In this document: positions 33,040 through 42,351 of the stretch, in pieces | Position numbering within the stretch: position 1 is the first letter of the stretch | Layout: each line of letters begins with the position of its first letter | From: Gracilibacillus dipsosauri | GTDB taxonomy: Bacteria > Bacillota > Bacilli > Bacillales > Amphibacillaceae | DNA: 64,000 nucleotides | Direction: 5' to 3' | Assembly: GCF_003176895.1 (NCBI RefSeq) | Contig: NZ_QGTD01000005.1 | Location: 310,001-374,000 of the forward strand | Program-made: the position numbers and the translations under genes | Notes under the pieces: generated by a model | Databases searched by the model: none | What the model saw: the letters and a program-made list of their open reading frames with translations, nothing else | What the model was told of the DNA's origin: nothing

Positions 33040-33666
33040 TTAATTTGATGCTTCGTCTGCACTGAATTCCCAGGTTAATTCTGTCGCAAATGCACCCAAT
33101 GCATGGTTATAAATCAATTCGTATGAATTAGATTCTGGTACAGAAAACAGAAATTGTCCTTCCATTGATTTACCAGGCTCTATCGTACCATCAATAAATT
33201 CTATTGACTCATTATGAAAATCATTCTCACTCCTAGTCTCGTCCTCAGTAAATAAGGAAGCCGTGTATAAGTCTGTTCCATTTAATGCTTGATCACCTGT
33301 ATTATCCACTCTCGCTTCAACCAAAATATAAACTTCATCTGCATCATTCGGCTTTTTACCATCTAAATCATTTAAAACCTGGAATGATTCAAAGGTGATT
33401 TCGTAATTACCTATTGTGCTTTCCACTACTCCTGTTTCGCCTAATCCCAGAACATCGCTATTATTATCAGCAGAAACCTCCTTACTATCTGATTCCTCAC
33501 TTTCATTTTCGTCATTACTATCATTTACTTCCTCAGAATTTTCATTACTTCGCTCTGAAGTTGCCTCATCTTCTTCAGGTTGCTGCTCATTATTGCCATC
33601 TGAACTACAACCAATTAATAAAATACCTAGCAATAATGCAATGGTAATTAATTTAAACTTTGACAT
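33040..33666 (-). CDS. lipoprotein with DUF4352-like domain (3 of 3)
   Basis: 208 residues from ATG 33666 (AAAAGGAGAATGATT upstream; the ATG two codons earlier is too close to that site). The lipobox is LLIGC. The spacer is Glu/Ser/Asn-rich. The domain reads LGLGETGVVESTIGNYEITF, then VYILVEARVDNTGDQALNGT and ends YNHALGAFATELTWEFSADE, closely parallel to the copy at 30304-30894. Both probably arose by duplication. It lies immediately downstream of the large DUF5702-like gene. Confidence 0.78.
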   Translation of the reverse strand: MSKFKLITIALLLGILLIGCSSDGNNEQQPEEDEATSERSNENSEEVNDSNDENESEESDSKEVSADNNSDVLGLGETGVVESTIGNYEITFESFQVLNDLDGKKPNDADEVYILVEARVDNTGDQALNGTDLYTASLFTEDETRSENDFHNESIEFIDGTIEPGKSMEGQFLFSVPESNSYELIYNHALGAFATELTWEFSADEASN

Positions 33667-33743
33667 AATCATTCTCCTTTTCGTTCTATTTAATGTGTTT
33701 TATATTTCAAAACTTGTCTTACAATCAGTAAAACAAATTTTAA

Positions 33744-36125
33744 TTAATAAGAGAAATGAGCATCACTTTTGAATACAAATCGTCCATCTTCTGACTGTCC
33801 ATCAAGTGCACCAACTAAATTAAGCGTATTTGCAATTTGTGGCACAAATATTAAATTAGCAGAGGTCTCTGCTGTTCCTTCAACATAGGTTTGACGATCT
33901 ATCAGACTTACGCCAGTGTTTTTTTCAATTACTGCCATAATTCTTCTTAATCGTGCATCTCCACTCGGATTCATAAAAAGGAATAGCCGCAGGTAATCAT
34001 GATAAAACATCGGCAAAGCATCTTCACTAGTTAACCTATTACTTAGTATAGGTGTACTTTCCCCTTTTGCTACTTGTTCAGTATCAACAATGGATTCTTT
34101 AAGTGAATAGGATAAAGCAGCAATGAAAACAGCTAATGGATGACCAGCAGCACGTACAACTGGTTCAGCAAAGGCTGCAATAAATCGTAATGCGAATCTA
34201 ATAGCAAATAATTGACCTAAGGCCAAAGAATAATTGGCTCCTGAAGCATGTTGGCCATATAAAATATATTCTACTTCCCTGTTTTCGAACAGATAATCAG
34301 CCTTATTCTGAATACCTGTTGGCACCGCACTTTCAAAATGCAATAATATATATTCATTAACATACACTCTATCTCTTGCGTTTTTTAAAATACTTCCAAT
34401 TCCCGAAAATATACTATCGACAATATCCATGGCATTACCCGCACTATCTCCTGCATTATCACCAATTTCAATTTCTTGAATCTCGCCTTCGGATCCTTGG
34501 GCATAGGCATTATATTGGTTAACAAATTGCTTTAATTCTTCATAAATTTGCTGATCGTCTGCTATTGATGCAAGATCATTCAGCATATCTTCTGCTTGAT
34601 TATTACTATCCTCCGCCTGTTGTTCTTGTTGATCTGTTACGGCCTCGTCTGTTTCTTTAAATTCTTTTCGATCATCTTCTAATGTTCCAGAGCCTGAATC
34701 AATGTCCTCAATACTTGGATTAAGTGCAGCTAAAGCATCTTTTTTTATTTGCTGCAAGGCAGATTTACTCGATAAATCTATATCTGTTTCAATTGCTTCA
34801 AATAAACCTGGAACGTCCTTCATTCGTGTAATAGCTTTATCAATCGGTTCTTTTATAGAATTAAAAAACGCAGAATCGTAAGGATATTCCTCTAATTTTG
34901 CACTATTTTCTCTAATAGCTTCTTCTAAATTATCTACAGAGCTCGCTCCATCTGGAGGTCCTTCAGCAATATCCTCTGCATTTCCATAGTCATTAGACGC
35001 ATCTGCATTTGCTTCATCAATAGTATTTTGAATATCCTCATTAAGATCTTTTGCTTTTTGTATTCGACTACTAATATCCTCTAGATTACTTATGATTCGA
35101 GTTGCAAGTGTATGCATTTCTGATGCTTTGTTTTCTGCTTGCTCTTTAAATGTCTTGCTGTCTTTTTCTTCTTCTTTTATTTTTTCTTTATTATCAGTAA
35201 CTGTTTCTCCGCTAGATTTAATACTCTTCTCCATATCTTCAATTTCTTTTTCCAGTTCTTCGATTTCTTCCTCTAACTCCTTTTTCGTTTTAGGAGGATC
35301 AAGCTTTTTACCATCTTCTAGCTTCTCTAGATCGTCTTCTAGCTCTATTAATTCTTTTTTCTTATTTTTCAATTTGGTTTCCAAGGTACTTTTATTCGTA
35401 TTACTATTATCTATTTCAGTTTGTAAATCTGCTATTCTATCAGCAGAACCACTATATGTATTATAATGATGAATCACATCCGTGAAATAGTTTACGTTAG
35501 GATATGTACTGAACTGAGTATGAGTCAAATTCTTTTTGAAGGTTGCTACATCTGATTTCAATTTCTCAAAAATGCTTTCAACCTTATCTAAATGCTCTTC
35601 TCTTTCTTCAAAATCCTCTTGAATTTTCTCAGCTGTATCGATAAAAGCTGACGTTTCCTTCATCGCTTTTGTAACAAAGGTAAACTTTTCAATTAATTTT
35701 TTTACTACCTCAACTGGTGCTTTATATTTCATTTCTTCTAAGATCTGATGCTCTAATATATCAGGATCTGCCAGAGGTCTGGAGAATTCTACACTAGCAC
35801 TCTCTAGCTTAGGATCAATAAAGGTAAAAGCCTCATCATTGGAAGTTGGTTCTAGATTTGTTTTTACAATATCCTCAAATTCAGACTCATAGGCTGCCCC
35901 ATCGATACCGAACAATCCGTATTCTCGAAGGTCATTATCATAACCAGCTAATGCTGATCGAGCTGCACTTTGTACAGCATATTCTGATTGTTGTTCAGCT
36001 GCTAGGATGCGAGCATAATCAATCAGTACTGCATGAAAGAAGAATACAGCTGCTACGATTAATACAAAAAAGATTGTTACAGCACCCTTTGTATCATGTT
36101 TTAATTTGTACAAAAATCTTCTCAT
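33744..36125 (-). CDS. large coiled-coil envelope protein of the Tad cluster (DUF5702-like)
   Basis: 793 residues from ATG 36125, preceded by AGGAGGTGGAGAG. The N-terminus KHDTKGAVTIFFVLIVAAVF is a pilin-like segment (a Gly followed by a hydrophobic helix, as in TadE/TadG proteins). It is followed by YARILAAEQQSEYAVQSAAR. The middle (about residues 230-380) is a long charged coiled coil (KKKELIELEDDLEKLEDGKK and a long run of E/K heptads). The C-terminal 250 residues are less charged, with EYILYGQHASGANYSLALGQ. Proteins of this layout (DUF5702) occur in Firmicutes tad loci, where their role is unknown. Its length suits a wall-spanning component. Confidence 0.75.
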   Translation of the reverse strand: MRRFLYKLKHDTKGAVTIFFVLIVAAVFFFHAVLIDYARILAAEQQSEYAVQSAARSALAGYDNDLREYGLFGIDGAAYESEFEDIVKTNLEPTSNDEAFTFIDPKLESASVEFSRPLADPDILEHQILEEMKYKAPVEVVKKLIEKFTFVTKAMKETSAFIDTAEKIQEDFEEREEHLDKVESIFEKLKSDVATFKKNLTHTQFSTYPNVNYFTDVIHHYNTYSGSADRIADLQTEIDNSNTNKSTLETKLKNKKKELIELEDDLEKLEDGKKLDPPKTKKELEEEIEELEKEIEDMEKSIKSSGETVTDNKEKIKEEEKDSKTFKEQAENKASEMHTLATRIISNLEDISSRIQKAKDLNEDIQNTIDEANADASNDYGNAEDIAEGPPDGASSVDNLEEAIRENSAKLEEYPYDSAFFNSIKEPIDKAITRMKDVPGLFEAIETDIDLSSKSALQQIKKDALAALNPSIEDIDSGSGTLEDDRKEFKETDEAVTDQQEQQAEDSNNQAEDMLNDLASIADDQQIYEELKQFVNQYNAYAQGSEGEIQEIEIGDNAGDSAGNAMDIVDSIFSGIGSILKNARDRVYVNEYILLHFESAVPTGIQNKADYLFENREVEYILYGQHASGANYSLALGQLFAIRFALRFIAAFAEPVVRAAGHPLAVFIAALSYSLKESIVDTEQVAKGESTPILSNRLTSEDALPMFYHDYLRLFLFMNPSGDARLRRIMAVIEKNTGVSLIDRQTYVEGTAETSANLIFVPQIANTLNLVGALDGQSEDGRFVFKSDAHFSY

Positions 36126-36152
36126 CTCTCCACCTCCTAGCAAGCTAACCAA

Positions 36153-36779
36153 TCATCGACTTCCAATATACCCCATAATTTCTTTTCCATAATAAATGAC
36201 AAAATCTGTTGTCCGGATTAGTTCTACTGGATCTTTCACTGATGCTGTAACCGTAACAGCAAAATCCTCATCTGCAATAAAGTCAACAAAATCCGGCAGC
36301 TTTAGATTACCAGATACTGTAACTCTGATTCTTCGGTCAAAGCCTACACTACTAGGCTCCTCTATTTCAACATCCCCACTGGCAAACATAGCGCTACCGT
36401 TTGTTCGTGCTCGTTCCATTTTGGCACCAGCCGCTCCACCTAAACCACCAGTTTTCAGGAATTTCTGAATTATTTGCTGCCCAATGTAGTTAGTTCGCCA
36501 ATATAATCCATCTCCACCTGACATGGTTGTATATTGATTCTCAGCAAATTCTCCTGTTTCAAAATCTTTTTTACTGTTATCCCATGTAAAAGAGGTCCTC
36601 TCTGCAATTAAATGGGCTTTTTCATAAACAACTACCTTTTCATACACGACTAAACTAAATAGTATTAATGCAAGTGTTACGATAAAGATCGTTGGGAAGA
36701 TGAGGGATGCCTCAATTGTAAACATCCCTTTTTCGCTTTTCTTAAAACTCTTCCAATGTTTGTGAAAGGAAAGGAACAT
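36153..36779 (-). CDS. TadE-like minor pilin
   Basis: 208 residues, ATG 36779 after AAGGGGTACTATTT. The signature is KKSEKGMFTIEASLIFPTIF, that is Gly, then M-F-T-I-E with Glu at position +5, then a hydrophobic helix: a standard TadE prepilin site. The exterior region holds a Gly-rich turn (TGGLGGAAGAK) and beta strands ending YYGKEIMGYIGSR. It lies between the major pilin and the DUF5702-like gene, in the order usual for tad loci. Confidence 0.85.
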   Translation of the reverse strand: MFLSFHKHWKSFKKSEKGMFTIEASLIFPTIFIVTLALILFSLVVYEKVVVYEKAHLIAERTSFTWDNSKKDFETGEFAENQYTTMSGGDGLYWRTNYIGQQIIQKFLKTGGLGGAAGAKMERARTNGSAMFASGDVEIEEPSSVGFDRRIRVTVSGNLKLPDFVDFIADEDFAVTVTASVKDPVELIRTTDFVIYYGKEIMGYIGSR

Positions 36780-36813
36780 AAATAGTACCCCTTCTTCATA
36801 AAAAATTTAAATA

Positions 36814-36996
36814 TTAAGATCCACTTGGTACAGAAGGTGGTGTTGGGTTAATGCCTTCGATAATATCTTGTACCCACTCAACAATCGTGTTACCAAACAA
36901 AATAGCAACTCCTACAAGTACAGCAACAATTAATAATAGCTCCAAAGTTCCTAAACCTTCTTCTTCAGTCCATAATTTCATTAGAAGTTTATTCAT
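36814..36996 (-). CDS. Flp-type major pilin (type IVb)
   Basis: 60 residues. EEEGLGTLELLLIVAVLVGV is the hydrophobic assembly helix following a Gly-x-Gly leader boundary with Glu in the mature N-terminal segment, as in Flp1-type pilins of Firmicutes. The tail after the helix is short and Pro/Ser-rich (EGINPTPPSVPSGS). The ribosome binding site AAAGGAGGTGAGATTCG before ATG 36996 is the strongest in the cluster, fitting an abundant structural subunit. It lies directly after tadC. Confidence 0.88.
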   Translation of the reverse strand: MNKLLMKLWTEEEGLGTLELLLIVAVLVGVAILFGNTIVEWVQDIIEGINPTPPSVPSGS

Positions 36997-37031
36997 CGAA
37001 TCTCACCTCCTTTAAAGGGATGGTTTGTCTA

Positions 37032-37898
37032 TTAAAATATCCGTAAAGCCGGATATGCGACAATAATAAGTACAGCGATAAAAATCAATACCATCGGGAA
37101 GATAAGCTTAGAGGAAGCTTCCTCACCACGTTTTCTAGAGATGGCTTTTCGCTTTTCCCATAGATCACGAGATAATTCTCTTAGAGACAATGCAAGTTGA
37201 TTCCCACCACGCTTGTAATTTAATAACACAGTAGTAGTGAAAACAGATACTTCCTGCACACCACATCGCTTACTGAAATCCTCCATTACTCCATTAAACG
37301 AGTCACCATTTTTTATTTTCGTCACAGCATCTGTCAATTCCGTATATAGAGGGTGTTTGACGTCTGCTTTCATCATCGTACAGCGAACAATTGCCTGTTG
37401 GACGGTTTCGCCAGCATTGACAAGTAATGCAATTTTGCTCGCAAACTCAGGTAGTTCCATAATGATATCTTGCTTACGTTTATCCATCTTTTCTTCAAGC
37501 TTTTTAATCGAGACAATAGGGATAAGGATCGCTAATACAATAGCGAAGACGACAAAGCGCTTGTCACCACCGTTTAATACAGCAAAAATACTTCCACCTG
37601 CTAGGCACAGCATAATGACGGAGACAATTTGTGCAATGAACATCTTTGTATATTGTGGTACTTTCTTGCCTGCCGAATAAAGAATCGCTACCCTTTGTTG
37701 TACATTGGCAATCTTCGATGACAGTCGTTCCATTAATTTGAACCGATCGATCAAGCATAAGGAAGCAGGGGCTAGGAATAAAAATTGGAAATCTGCTTTA
37801 TTTTCTTCGATAAACAATTTATATTGACTACCTGCTAGGATAAAAAATATTAATACAAGACCGACAGATAGGCAGCAAAATATAGCACTTATTACCAT
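37032..37898 (-). CDS. tadC: TadC, type II secretion system F-family protein
   Basis: 288 residues, an inner-membrane platform protein of the Tad machine. It has an N-terminal helix (VISAIFCCLSVGLVLIFFIL), a pair of helices at about 90-130, a cytoplasmic helical T2SSF domain (ELPEFASKIALLVNAGETVQ, with TVLLNYKRGGNQLALSLREL), and a C-terminal helix (LIFPMVLIFIAVLIIVAYPA). ATG 37898 with GAGGTG 9 bases upstream. The gap to tadB is only 6 bp. Confidence 0.88.
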   Translation of the reverse strand: MVISAIFCCLSVGLVLIFFILAGSQYKLFIEENKADFQFLFLAPASLCLIDRFKLMERLSSKIANVQQRVAILYSAGKKVPQYTKMFIAQIVSVIMLCLAGGSIFAVLNGGDKRFVVFAIVLAILIPIVSIKKLEEKMDKRKQDIIMELPEFASKIALLVNAGETVQQAIVRCTMMKADVKHPLYTELTDAVTKIKNGDSFNGVMEDFSKRCGVQEVSVFTTTVLLNYKRGGNQLALSLRELSRDLWEKRKAISRKRGEEASSKLIFPMVLIFIAVLIIVAYPALRIF

Positions 37899-37904
37899 TC
37901 TTTA

Positions 37905-38831
37905 TTACACCTCGATATCCATTATTCGTTGGCAAATCCAGAAAGAGAATACTAGAATGCCTAAACAAATCGTCATAATGATAGGTCCAAATTCTGACCA
38001 TTGATACATCGGCTCCATGTAATCTTTTGAGGAGTAGGTTAATAGTGCAACGATTCCGATAGGTGCTACCGCTAATGCATTGGACTCAAATCGCTTTTGG
38101 GCAACCATTACGGAAATTTCTTGTTGAATTTCAAACTTCTCATTAATCATATTGGCCGTTCTTCGAATTACCTCGACAAGATCGCCACCCGTTCTTTTAC
38201 ACGTAACGAAAACATCAGTAAAATTCGAAATATCCTCTACACCTGCTCTTCTACTAAAATCCTCTAGAGCACTTTCAATTGTTTCTCTGTTTTCCAGTAG
38301 TTTATTAATCTGTTCAAATTCCCTTATGATTAGCGTTTCCTTACCAGGGTAAAGTAAATATAAATCGTTTGTAACCTCTCGAAAGGCATTCTCAATCGAT
38401 CTACCAGCTACTAAAGAAGAGGATAAGGAAAAAAGCGCTTGTTGGAATTGACGGCTTAATTCAGCCTTACGTTTTTTAATTAATTTCTTCTTTCTTATTT
38501 TTGGATAATAGAAACCAATGAAAGAGAATAATAATGCTAAAATGACATTTTGATAGAATATAAATCCAATCACAAATAGTACGGCACCAGCTGTAAGGGC
38601 AATGAGCAGATATTCATGCCATTTAAAGGTATACACATTGTAATCCAACATACCATTTTCTGTAGTTGGTTCTTCTTTCACTGTTTTTGCGAAAGAGAAG
38701 GATTTTTTCTTTTTTTCTTTCTTTGACTCAGCACTTTTACTACCACGTTTTTTCTTATCGAGTATAAATAAGATAACGACAGTAACAATACACGCTATGA
38801 TGGCTATAATAAAAATTTCGATTGGAATCAC
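37905..38831 (-). CDS. tadB: TadB, type II secretion system F-family protein
   Basis: 308 residues, partner of TadC. There is an N-terminal helix followed by a Lys/Ser-rich cytoplasmic loop (KKKRGSKSAESKKEKKKKSF), two central helices, and a T2SSF domain with LSSSLVAGRSIENAFREVTN and CKRTGGDLVEVIRRTANMIN. It ends in two helices. The GTG 38831 start lies almost on top of AAAGGGG, so the true start is a little uncertain. It follows tadA by 7 bp. Confidence 0.87.
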   Translation of the reverse strand: MIPIEIFIIAIIACIVTVVILFILDKKKRGSKSAESKKEKKKKSFSFAKTVKEEPTTENGMLDYNVYTFKWHEYLLIALTAGAVLFVIGFIFYQNVILALLFSFIGFYYPKIRKKKLIKKRKAELSRQFQQALFSLSSSLVAGRSIENAFREVTNDLYLLYPGKETLIIREFEQINKLLENRETIESALEDFSRRAGVEDISNFTDVFVTCKRTGGDLVEVIRRTANMINEKFEIQQEISVMVAQKRFESNALAVAPIGIVALLTYSSKDYMEPMYQWSEFGPIIMTICLGILVFSFWICQRIMDIEV

Positions 38832-38838
38832 CCCTTTA

Positions 38839-40074
38839 TTAAACTTTCATACCAGCCATTTCTAGCTTCAGTTTATTTTGTAATGTTTCTCCAGTCGGCT
38901 GAAGTGCACCAATAATTTTGCCATGGGCATCTTCGCCTTCTTCTTTAAATTCATATAAAGGTGTAAGTTGAATTTGTCCATCTACAATACCTGTTATTTC
39001 ACTGATAGCTACAACTTTTCTTGAATGATCACGTAATCTCGATAAATGAACCATCACATCAATAGCAGAGCCTATTTGTTGTCTAATAACAGGAATTGGA
39101 AAATGAGCACCACTTAACACCATTGTCTCTAGACGACTTAACATATCAATCGTTGAATTGGCGTGTCCTGTTGATAGAGAGCCATCATGACCTGTATTCA
39201 TCGCTTGTAGCATGTCTAATGCCTCCACACCACGAACCTCACCAACTACAATACGGTCAGGCCGCATTCTCAGTGAGGATTTGATTAGATCTCGGATGGT
39301 AATTTCACCTTTACCTTCTGTATTCGCATTTCTTGTTTCAAGACTTACGAGGTTTGGCACACTCTTGATTTGCAGTTCGGCAGAATCCTCTATCGTTATA
39401 ATTCTCTCATCCTTCGGAATGAAATTAGACAATACATTCAAAAAGGTTGTTTTCCCTGAGCCGGTACCTCCACTAATAAAAATATTGTATCTTGCTTGAA
39501 CTAGCTGTTTTAGAAACTCCGCAACATCTTCTGTGATCGAGTTTTTCTGAATTAAGTCTTCAATGGTGAGTGGTCTTTCAGGGAATTTACGGATCGTCAT
39601 CGTTGGTCCTTTTAGTGCAATTGGTGGTAGGACCACATTGACACGAGAACCATCCTGGAGTCGAGCATCTACAATAGGAGAAGAAGCATTAACGGTACGA
39701 TTCACTTTACCAACAATCATCTGAATAATATCCTCTAGCTTTTCCGAACTTTCAAATTGCACCTTACTCTCATATATTTCCCCGTTTTTTTCAATAAAAA
39801 TTTCATCATGGTTATTGATCATAATCTCCGTTATTGCAGGATCATCAATCAATGGCTGCAACACATCTAATCCACGAAAAGCATTATATGTGCGTTCGAT
39901 TAACCATTTCATTTGCTTCGAGGTTAATCGATTCTCATCTGCCTTCACAAAGACGTAAGATTCAATATATTCTTGTAGCTCTTCGTCCTTCATGGATTGC
40001 CTTTCATTTAAGACATCGCGGACATGCTCAATCGTTGAATTCACTAACTTTTCATCTAGATCCACCTTACACAC
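38839..40074 (-). CDS. tadA: TadA/CpaF-type secretion ATPase
   Basis: A hexameric ATPase that powers pilus assembly. 411 residues: an N-terminal helical domain, the [20 protein letters not shown] motif, Walker [14 protein letters not shown] (about residues 201-213), the Asp box [10 protein letters not shown], Walker [21 protein letters not shown], and the His box [14 protein letters not shown]. The length is typical of CpaF. It starts at GTG 40074, overlapping the tadZ stop by 8 bases; a second GTG three codons on is possible. Cytoplasmic, bound to TadB/TadC. Confidence 0.93.
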   Translation of the reverse strand: MCKVDLDEKLVNSTIEHVRDVLNERQSMKDEELQEYIESYVFVKADENRLTSKQMKWLIERTYNAFRGLDVLQPLIDDPAITEIMINNHDEIFIEKNGEIYESKVQFESSEKLEDIIQMIVGKVNRTVNASSPIVDARLQDGSRVNVVLPPIALKGPTMTIRKFPERPLTIEDLIQKNSITEDVAEFLKQLVQARYNIFISGGTGSGKTTFLNVLSNFIPKDERIITIEDSAELQIKSVPNLVSLETRNANTEGKGEITIRDLIKSSLRMRPDRIVVGEVRGVEALDMLQAMNTGHDGSLSTGHANSTIDMLSRLETMVLSGAHFPIPVIRQQIGSAIDVMVHLSRLRDHSRKVVAISEITGIVDGQIQLTPLYEFKEEGEDAHGKIIGALQPTGETLQNKLKLEMAGMKV

Positions 40075-41161
40075 CTACCCTTGAGAAGGAGCGAATCAAT
40101 TTGTCCACATATTCACTAAATACAGGATTTTCTAATTGTTCTTTAGTAATTAATTGTTTCCATTCCGGAATATATGGAAGATAGCCATCAATCTCGATAC
40201 CTGAATCGGCTAATTTAGGATCAATCATTCCTGTATATCGATTTAACACAAGCTGCACTCGATCACTAAATGCACCATCATTTAAAAGCCCGTGTAATTC
40301 CTCTAATAGATAGCTAGTTTTGTGAAAGCTATACATATCATTGGAGAGTAACCATAATACTTGATCACTTTTCTTTAATGCAGCAAGTTCAATTGGATCA
40401 AGGGCGCTTTCCAAATCGATCACAATATAATGATAGGTTTCGAGCTGTGTTAATGTATCTAGTAAAAGATTAATTTCCTGCTCACTCAAATCAAGCATTT
40501 CTTCCGCACTAGGGTGAAAATAAAAGAAAGGAACGGATGTATCTCTATCCACTACAATCAAATCTTTAAGCTTGGATTGTAATTGATCAGCATTTGTCTT
40601 CAAATAATATAAAAGTGGTGATGAGGATGGTTTGTCCTCCACATCAAAAAGCAATGCAATACTATTCACTAATTCTAGATTCAAATAGAATACCTCTAAC
40701 CCTTCTTCTTTCATCTGTTTTGCTAAGTGAAAGGCAGTGGTGGTTTTTCCAGTACCTCCTGTTGCCGAGAAGACGGAAATAATTTTCGTTTCACCATCTG
40801 TCTTTTGGATCTTTTTCTTCTCGCGCTTTCCATTTCGTTCATAATGATAGGTAAGTACATTGGAAAGCAGCTGACTTAATGGTTGATATTTAAAAAGCTG
40901 CCCTACGTCACTTTCGTCCACCATATCTTCCACCAAATATAGAATAGACTCAATTTGAGGATACTCTTGAATGGATTGATCGTTCGATACGAGCAATATA
41001 TCAGTTGGTTCCCCATTGTTTATGTATTGTTGAAAATGCTCTTCTTGTGAAAATAATTTCACATCAAACCGTTGCGCATAATCAGAACTTCTTATATAGT
41101 TTGCAAACAATTCTATGTATTCTATTTCTTGATCAAATAGGACCAATCGCAGCTTCTTCAT
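40067..41161 (-). CDS. tadZ: TadZ/CpaE-like ParA-family localisation ATPase
   Basis: 364 residues. An N-terminal receiver-like domain (KKLRLVLFDQEIEYIELFAN) is followed by a ParA/MinD-type ATPase with the deviant Walker A VFSATGGTGKTTTAFHLAKQ (about residues 130-149) and HYIVIDLESALDPIELAALK as Walker B. TadZ proteins place the Tad complex in the cell. It is first of the main tad genes, preceded only by a tiny reading frame at 41180-41266. ATG 41161 follows AAGGGGGTGTCACC. Confidence 0.87.
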   Translation of the reverse strand: MKKLRLVLFDQEIEYIELFANYIRSSDYAQRFDVKLFSQEEHFQQYINNGEPTDILLVSNDQSIQEYPQIESILYLVEDMVDESDVGQLFKYQPLSQLLSNVLTYHYERNGKREKKKIQKTDGETKIISVFSATGGTGKTTTAFHLAKQMKEEGLEVFYLNLELVNSIALLFDVEDKPSSSPLLYYLKTNADQLQSKLKDLIVVDRDTSVPFFYFHPSAEEMLDLSEQEINLLLDTLTQLETYHYIVIDLESALDPIELAALKKSDQVLWLLSNDMYSFHKTSYLLEELHGLLNDGAFSDRVQLVLNRYTGMIDPKLADSGIEIDGYLPYIPEWKQLITKEQLENPVFSEYVDKLIRSFSRVGV

Positions 41162-41179
41162 GGTGACACCCCCTTCTGA

Positions 41180-41266
41180 TTACATCATTAGTTTTAACAA
41201 TCCACCAATTATAAAGACTAGCGATAGAACCCCTAGTATAATGATTATTTTCATATGAAGATTCAC
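41180..41266 (-). CDS. tiny hydrophobic peptide upstream of tadZ (28 aa)
   Basis: GTG 41266 with GGGGGAATC upstream, or ATG 41254, opens a frame MKIIIILGVLSLVFIIGGLL ending KLMM. It is a single membrane helix. The stop is 18 bp before the tadZ start, so it could be a leader or a small Tad component. Codons are simple and AT-rich, so chance remains possible. Confidence 0.35.
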   Translation of the reverse strand: MNLHMKIIIILGVLSLVFIIGGLLKLMM

Positions 41267-41714
41267 AGCAATGATTCCCCCGTTAATTAATAAAACTTAC
41301 ATGCAAAAAAATGAACTTCGACTATCTACCTAAAAATGATCATGATATAAAACTTCATCCAAAAAACGCTAAAATACCTTGAATTCAAACATTTCCAGAC
41401 ATTTATAGGTAAAGTTAACTATATCCAATTAAACCATAATTATTGAAAAATGATATAGGAAATCTCGCCTGTTTTATCAACGTAAATAAGTCCTAGTTTT
41501 ATCATGAAAATGAAACATCAAATGGTCAAAAATGATCACCCGAATGATTGAGTAATTTTTGTTACTGCTTACATTCTATACATACCAATGAATGTAAAAA
41601 TGGTATAAATGTTTCATTTGAAAAAAGTATGCTGTTTTTGAATTTATTGGAAAATAAGGACTATTAAAACAAACATTACTATTTTTTCGGAATGGAAACT
41701 TTTTTGGGGTTAAG
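41267..41714. other. gene-free AT-rich interval upstream of the tad block
   Basis: About 450 bp without a coding frame of note. It must contain the minus-strand promoter of the tad operon, but I see several mediocre -10-like TATAAA and TATAGAAT candidates and cannot choose. No riboswitch-like or strongly palindromic element is apparent. Confidence 0.4.
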
Positions 41715-41750
41715 AAAGAAAGAGCAGGGAAAAGCTATCACTCTTTCTTT
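41715..41750 (-). terminator. terminator of the EIIA gene
   Basis: 10-bp perfect stem AAAGAAAGAG / CTCTTTCTTT with a 16-base loop, 22 bp after the stop codon. Few T residues follow (CTTAACC), so efficiency may be moderate. Confidence 0.5.
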
Positions 41751-41772
41751 TTAATAGAGGAGAGTCTATTTT

Positions 41773-42264
41773 TTAGTTCTTCTTTAGTTCGAATAATATG
41801 GTTTCTCCAGCCTTCGCATCTTCGTCCGAAATTTTTTGATCCGCTGTATACTCATCACCATTTAACAGAATAATTGGTGTAACTGTTTGGTAATTTTTCC
41901 CTGCGATAATGTCTGTATGGAATACAGCAATTGGATCACCTTTCTCGACTTTATCACCATTGCTCACTTTTACTTCAAACCCTTCACCATCTAGCTCCAC
42001 CGTCTCTAAGCCCATATGTATTAAAATCTCAGCACCATTATTTGCTTTCAAACTAATGGCATGCTTTGTTTTAAACACATCTACTATTTCACCGTCGATT
42101 GGTGATACTACTTCATTACTAGATGGTTCTATAGCCACTCCATCCCCCATCATTTTCTGAGAAAAGACTTGGTCAGACACCTGCTCTAAAGCAATCACCT
42201 TCCCTGTTATTGGTGCAACCAATTCTGTATTCTCTGCTTTTTTCTTGAACAAGTTTTTCAACAT
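41773..42264 (-). CDS. crr: PTS glucose-type IIA component (EIIA-Glc)
   Basis: 163 residues, a stand-alone EIIA of the glucose family. PTS_EIIA_1 motifs: APITGKVIALEQVSDQVF, MGDGVAIEP, SPIDGEIVDVF, and the active-site His 83 in ILIHMGLETV with the supporting His 68 in KTKHAISLKA. It accepts phosphate from HPr and passes it to a IIB domain. No IIBC domain is encoded nearby, so it probably serves PTS permeases elsewhere. ATG after GGGGGTGTTTTAA. Monocistronic by spacing. Confidence 0.92.
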   Translation of the reverse strand: MLKNLFKKKAENTELVAPITGKVIALEQVSDQVFSQKMMGDGVAIEPSSNEVVSPIDGEIVDVFKTKHAISLKANNGAEILIHMGLETVELDGEGFEVKVSNGDKVEKGDPIAVFHTDIIAGKNYQTVTPIILLNGDEYTADQKISDEDAKAGETILFELKKN

Positions 42265-42351
42265 TTAAAACACCCCCGGCAATTTACCATTATAATTACT
42301 TATACCCTAATTTAGAATAATAAAACATTAACTAGTAAAAATACTCGATCA

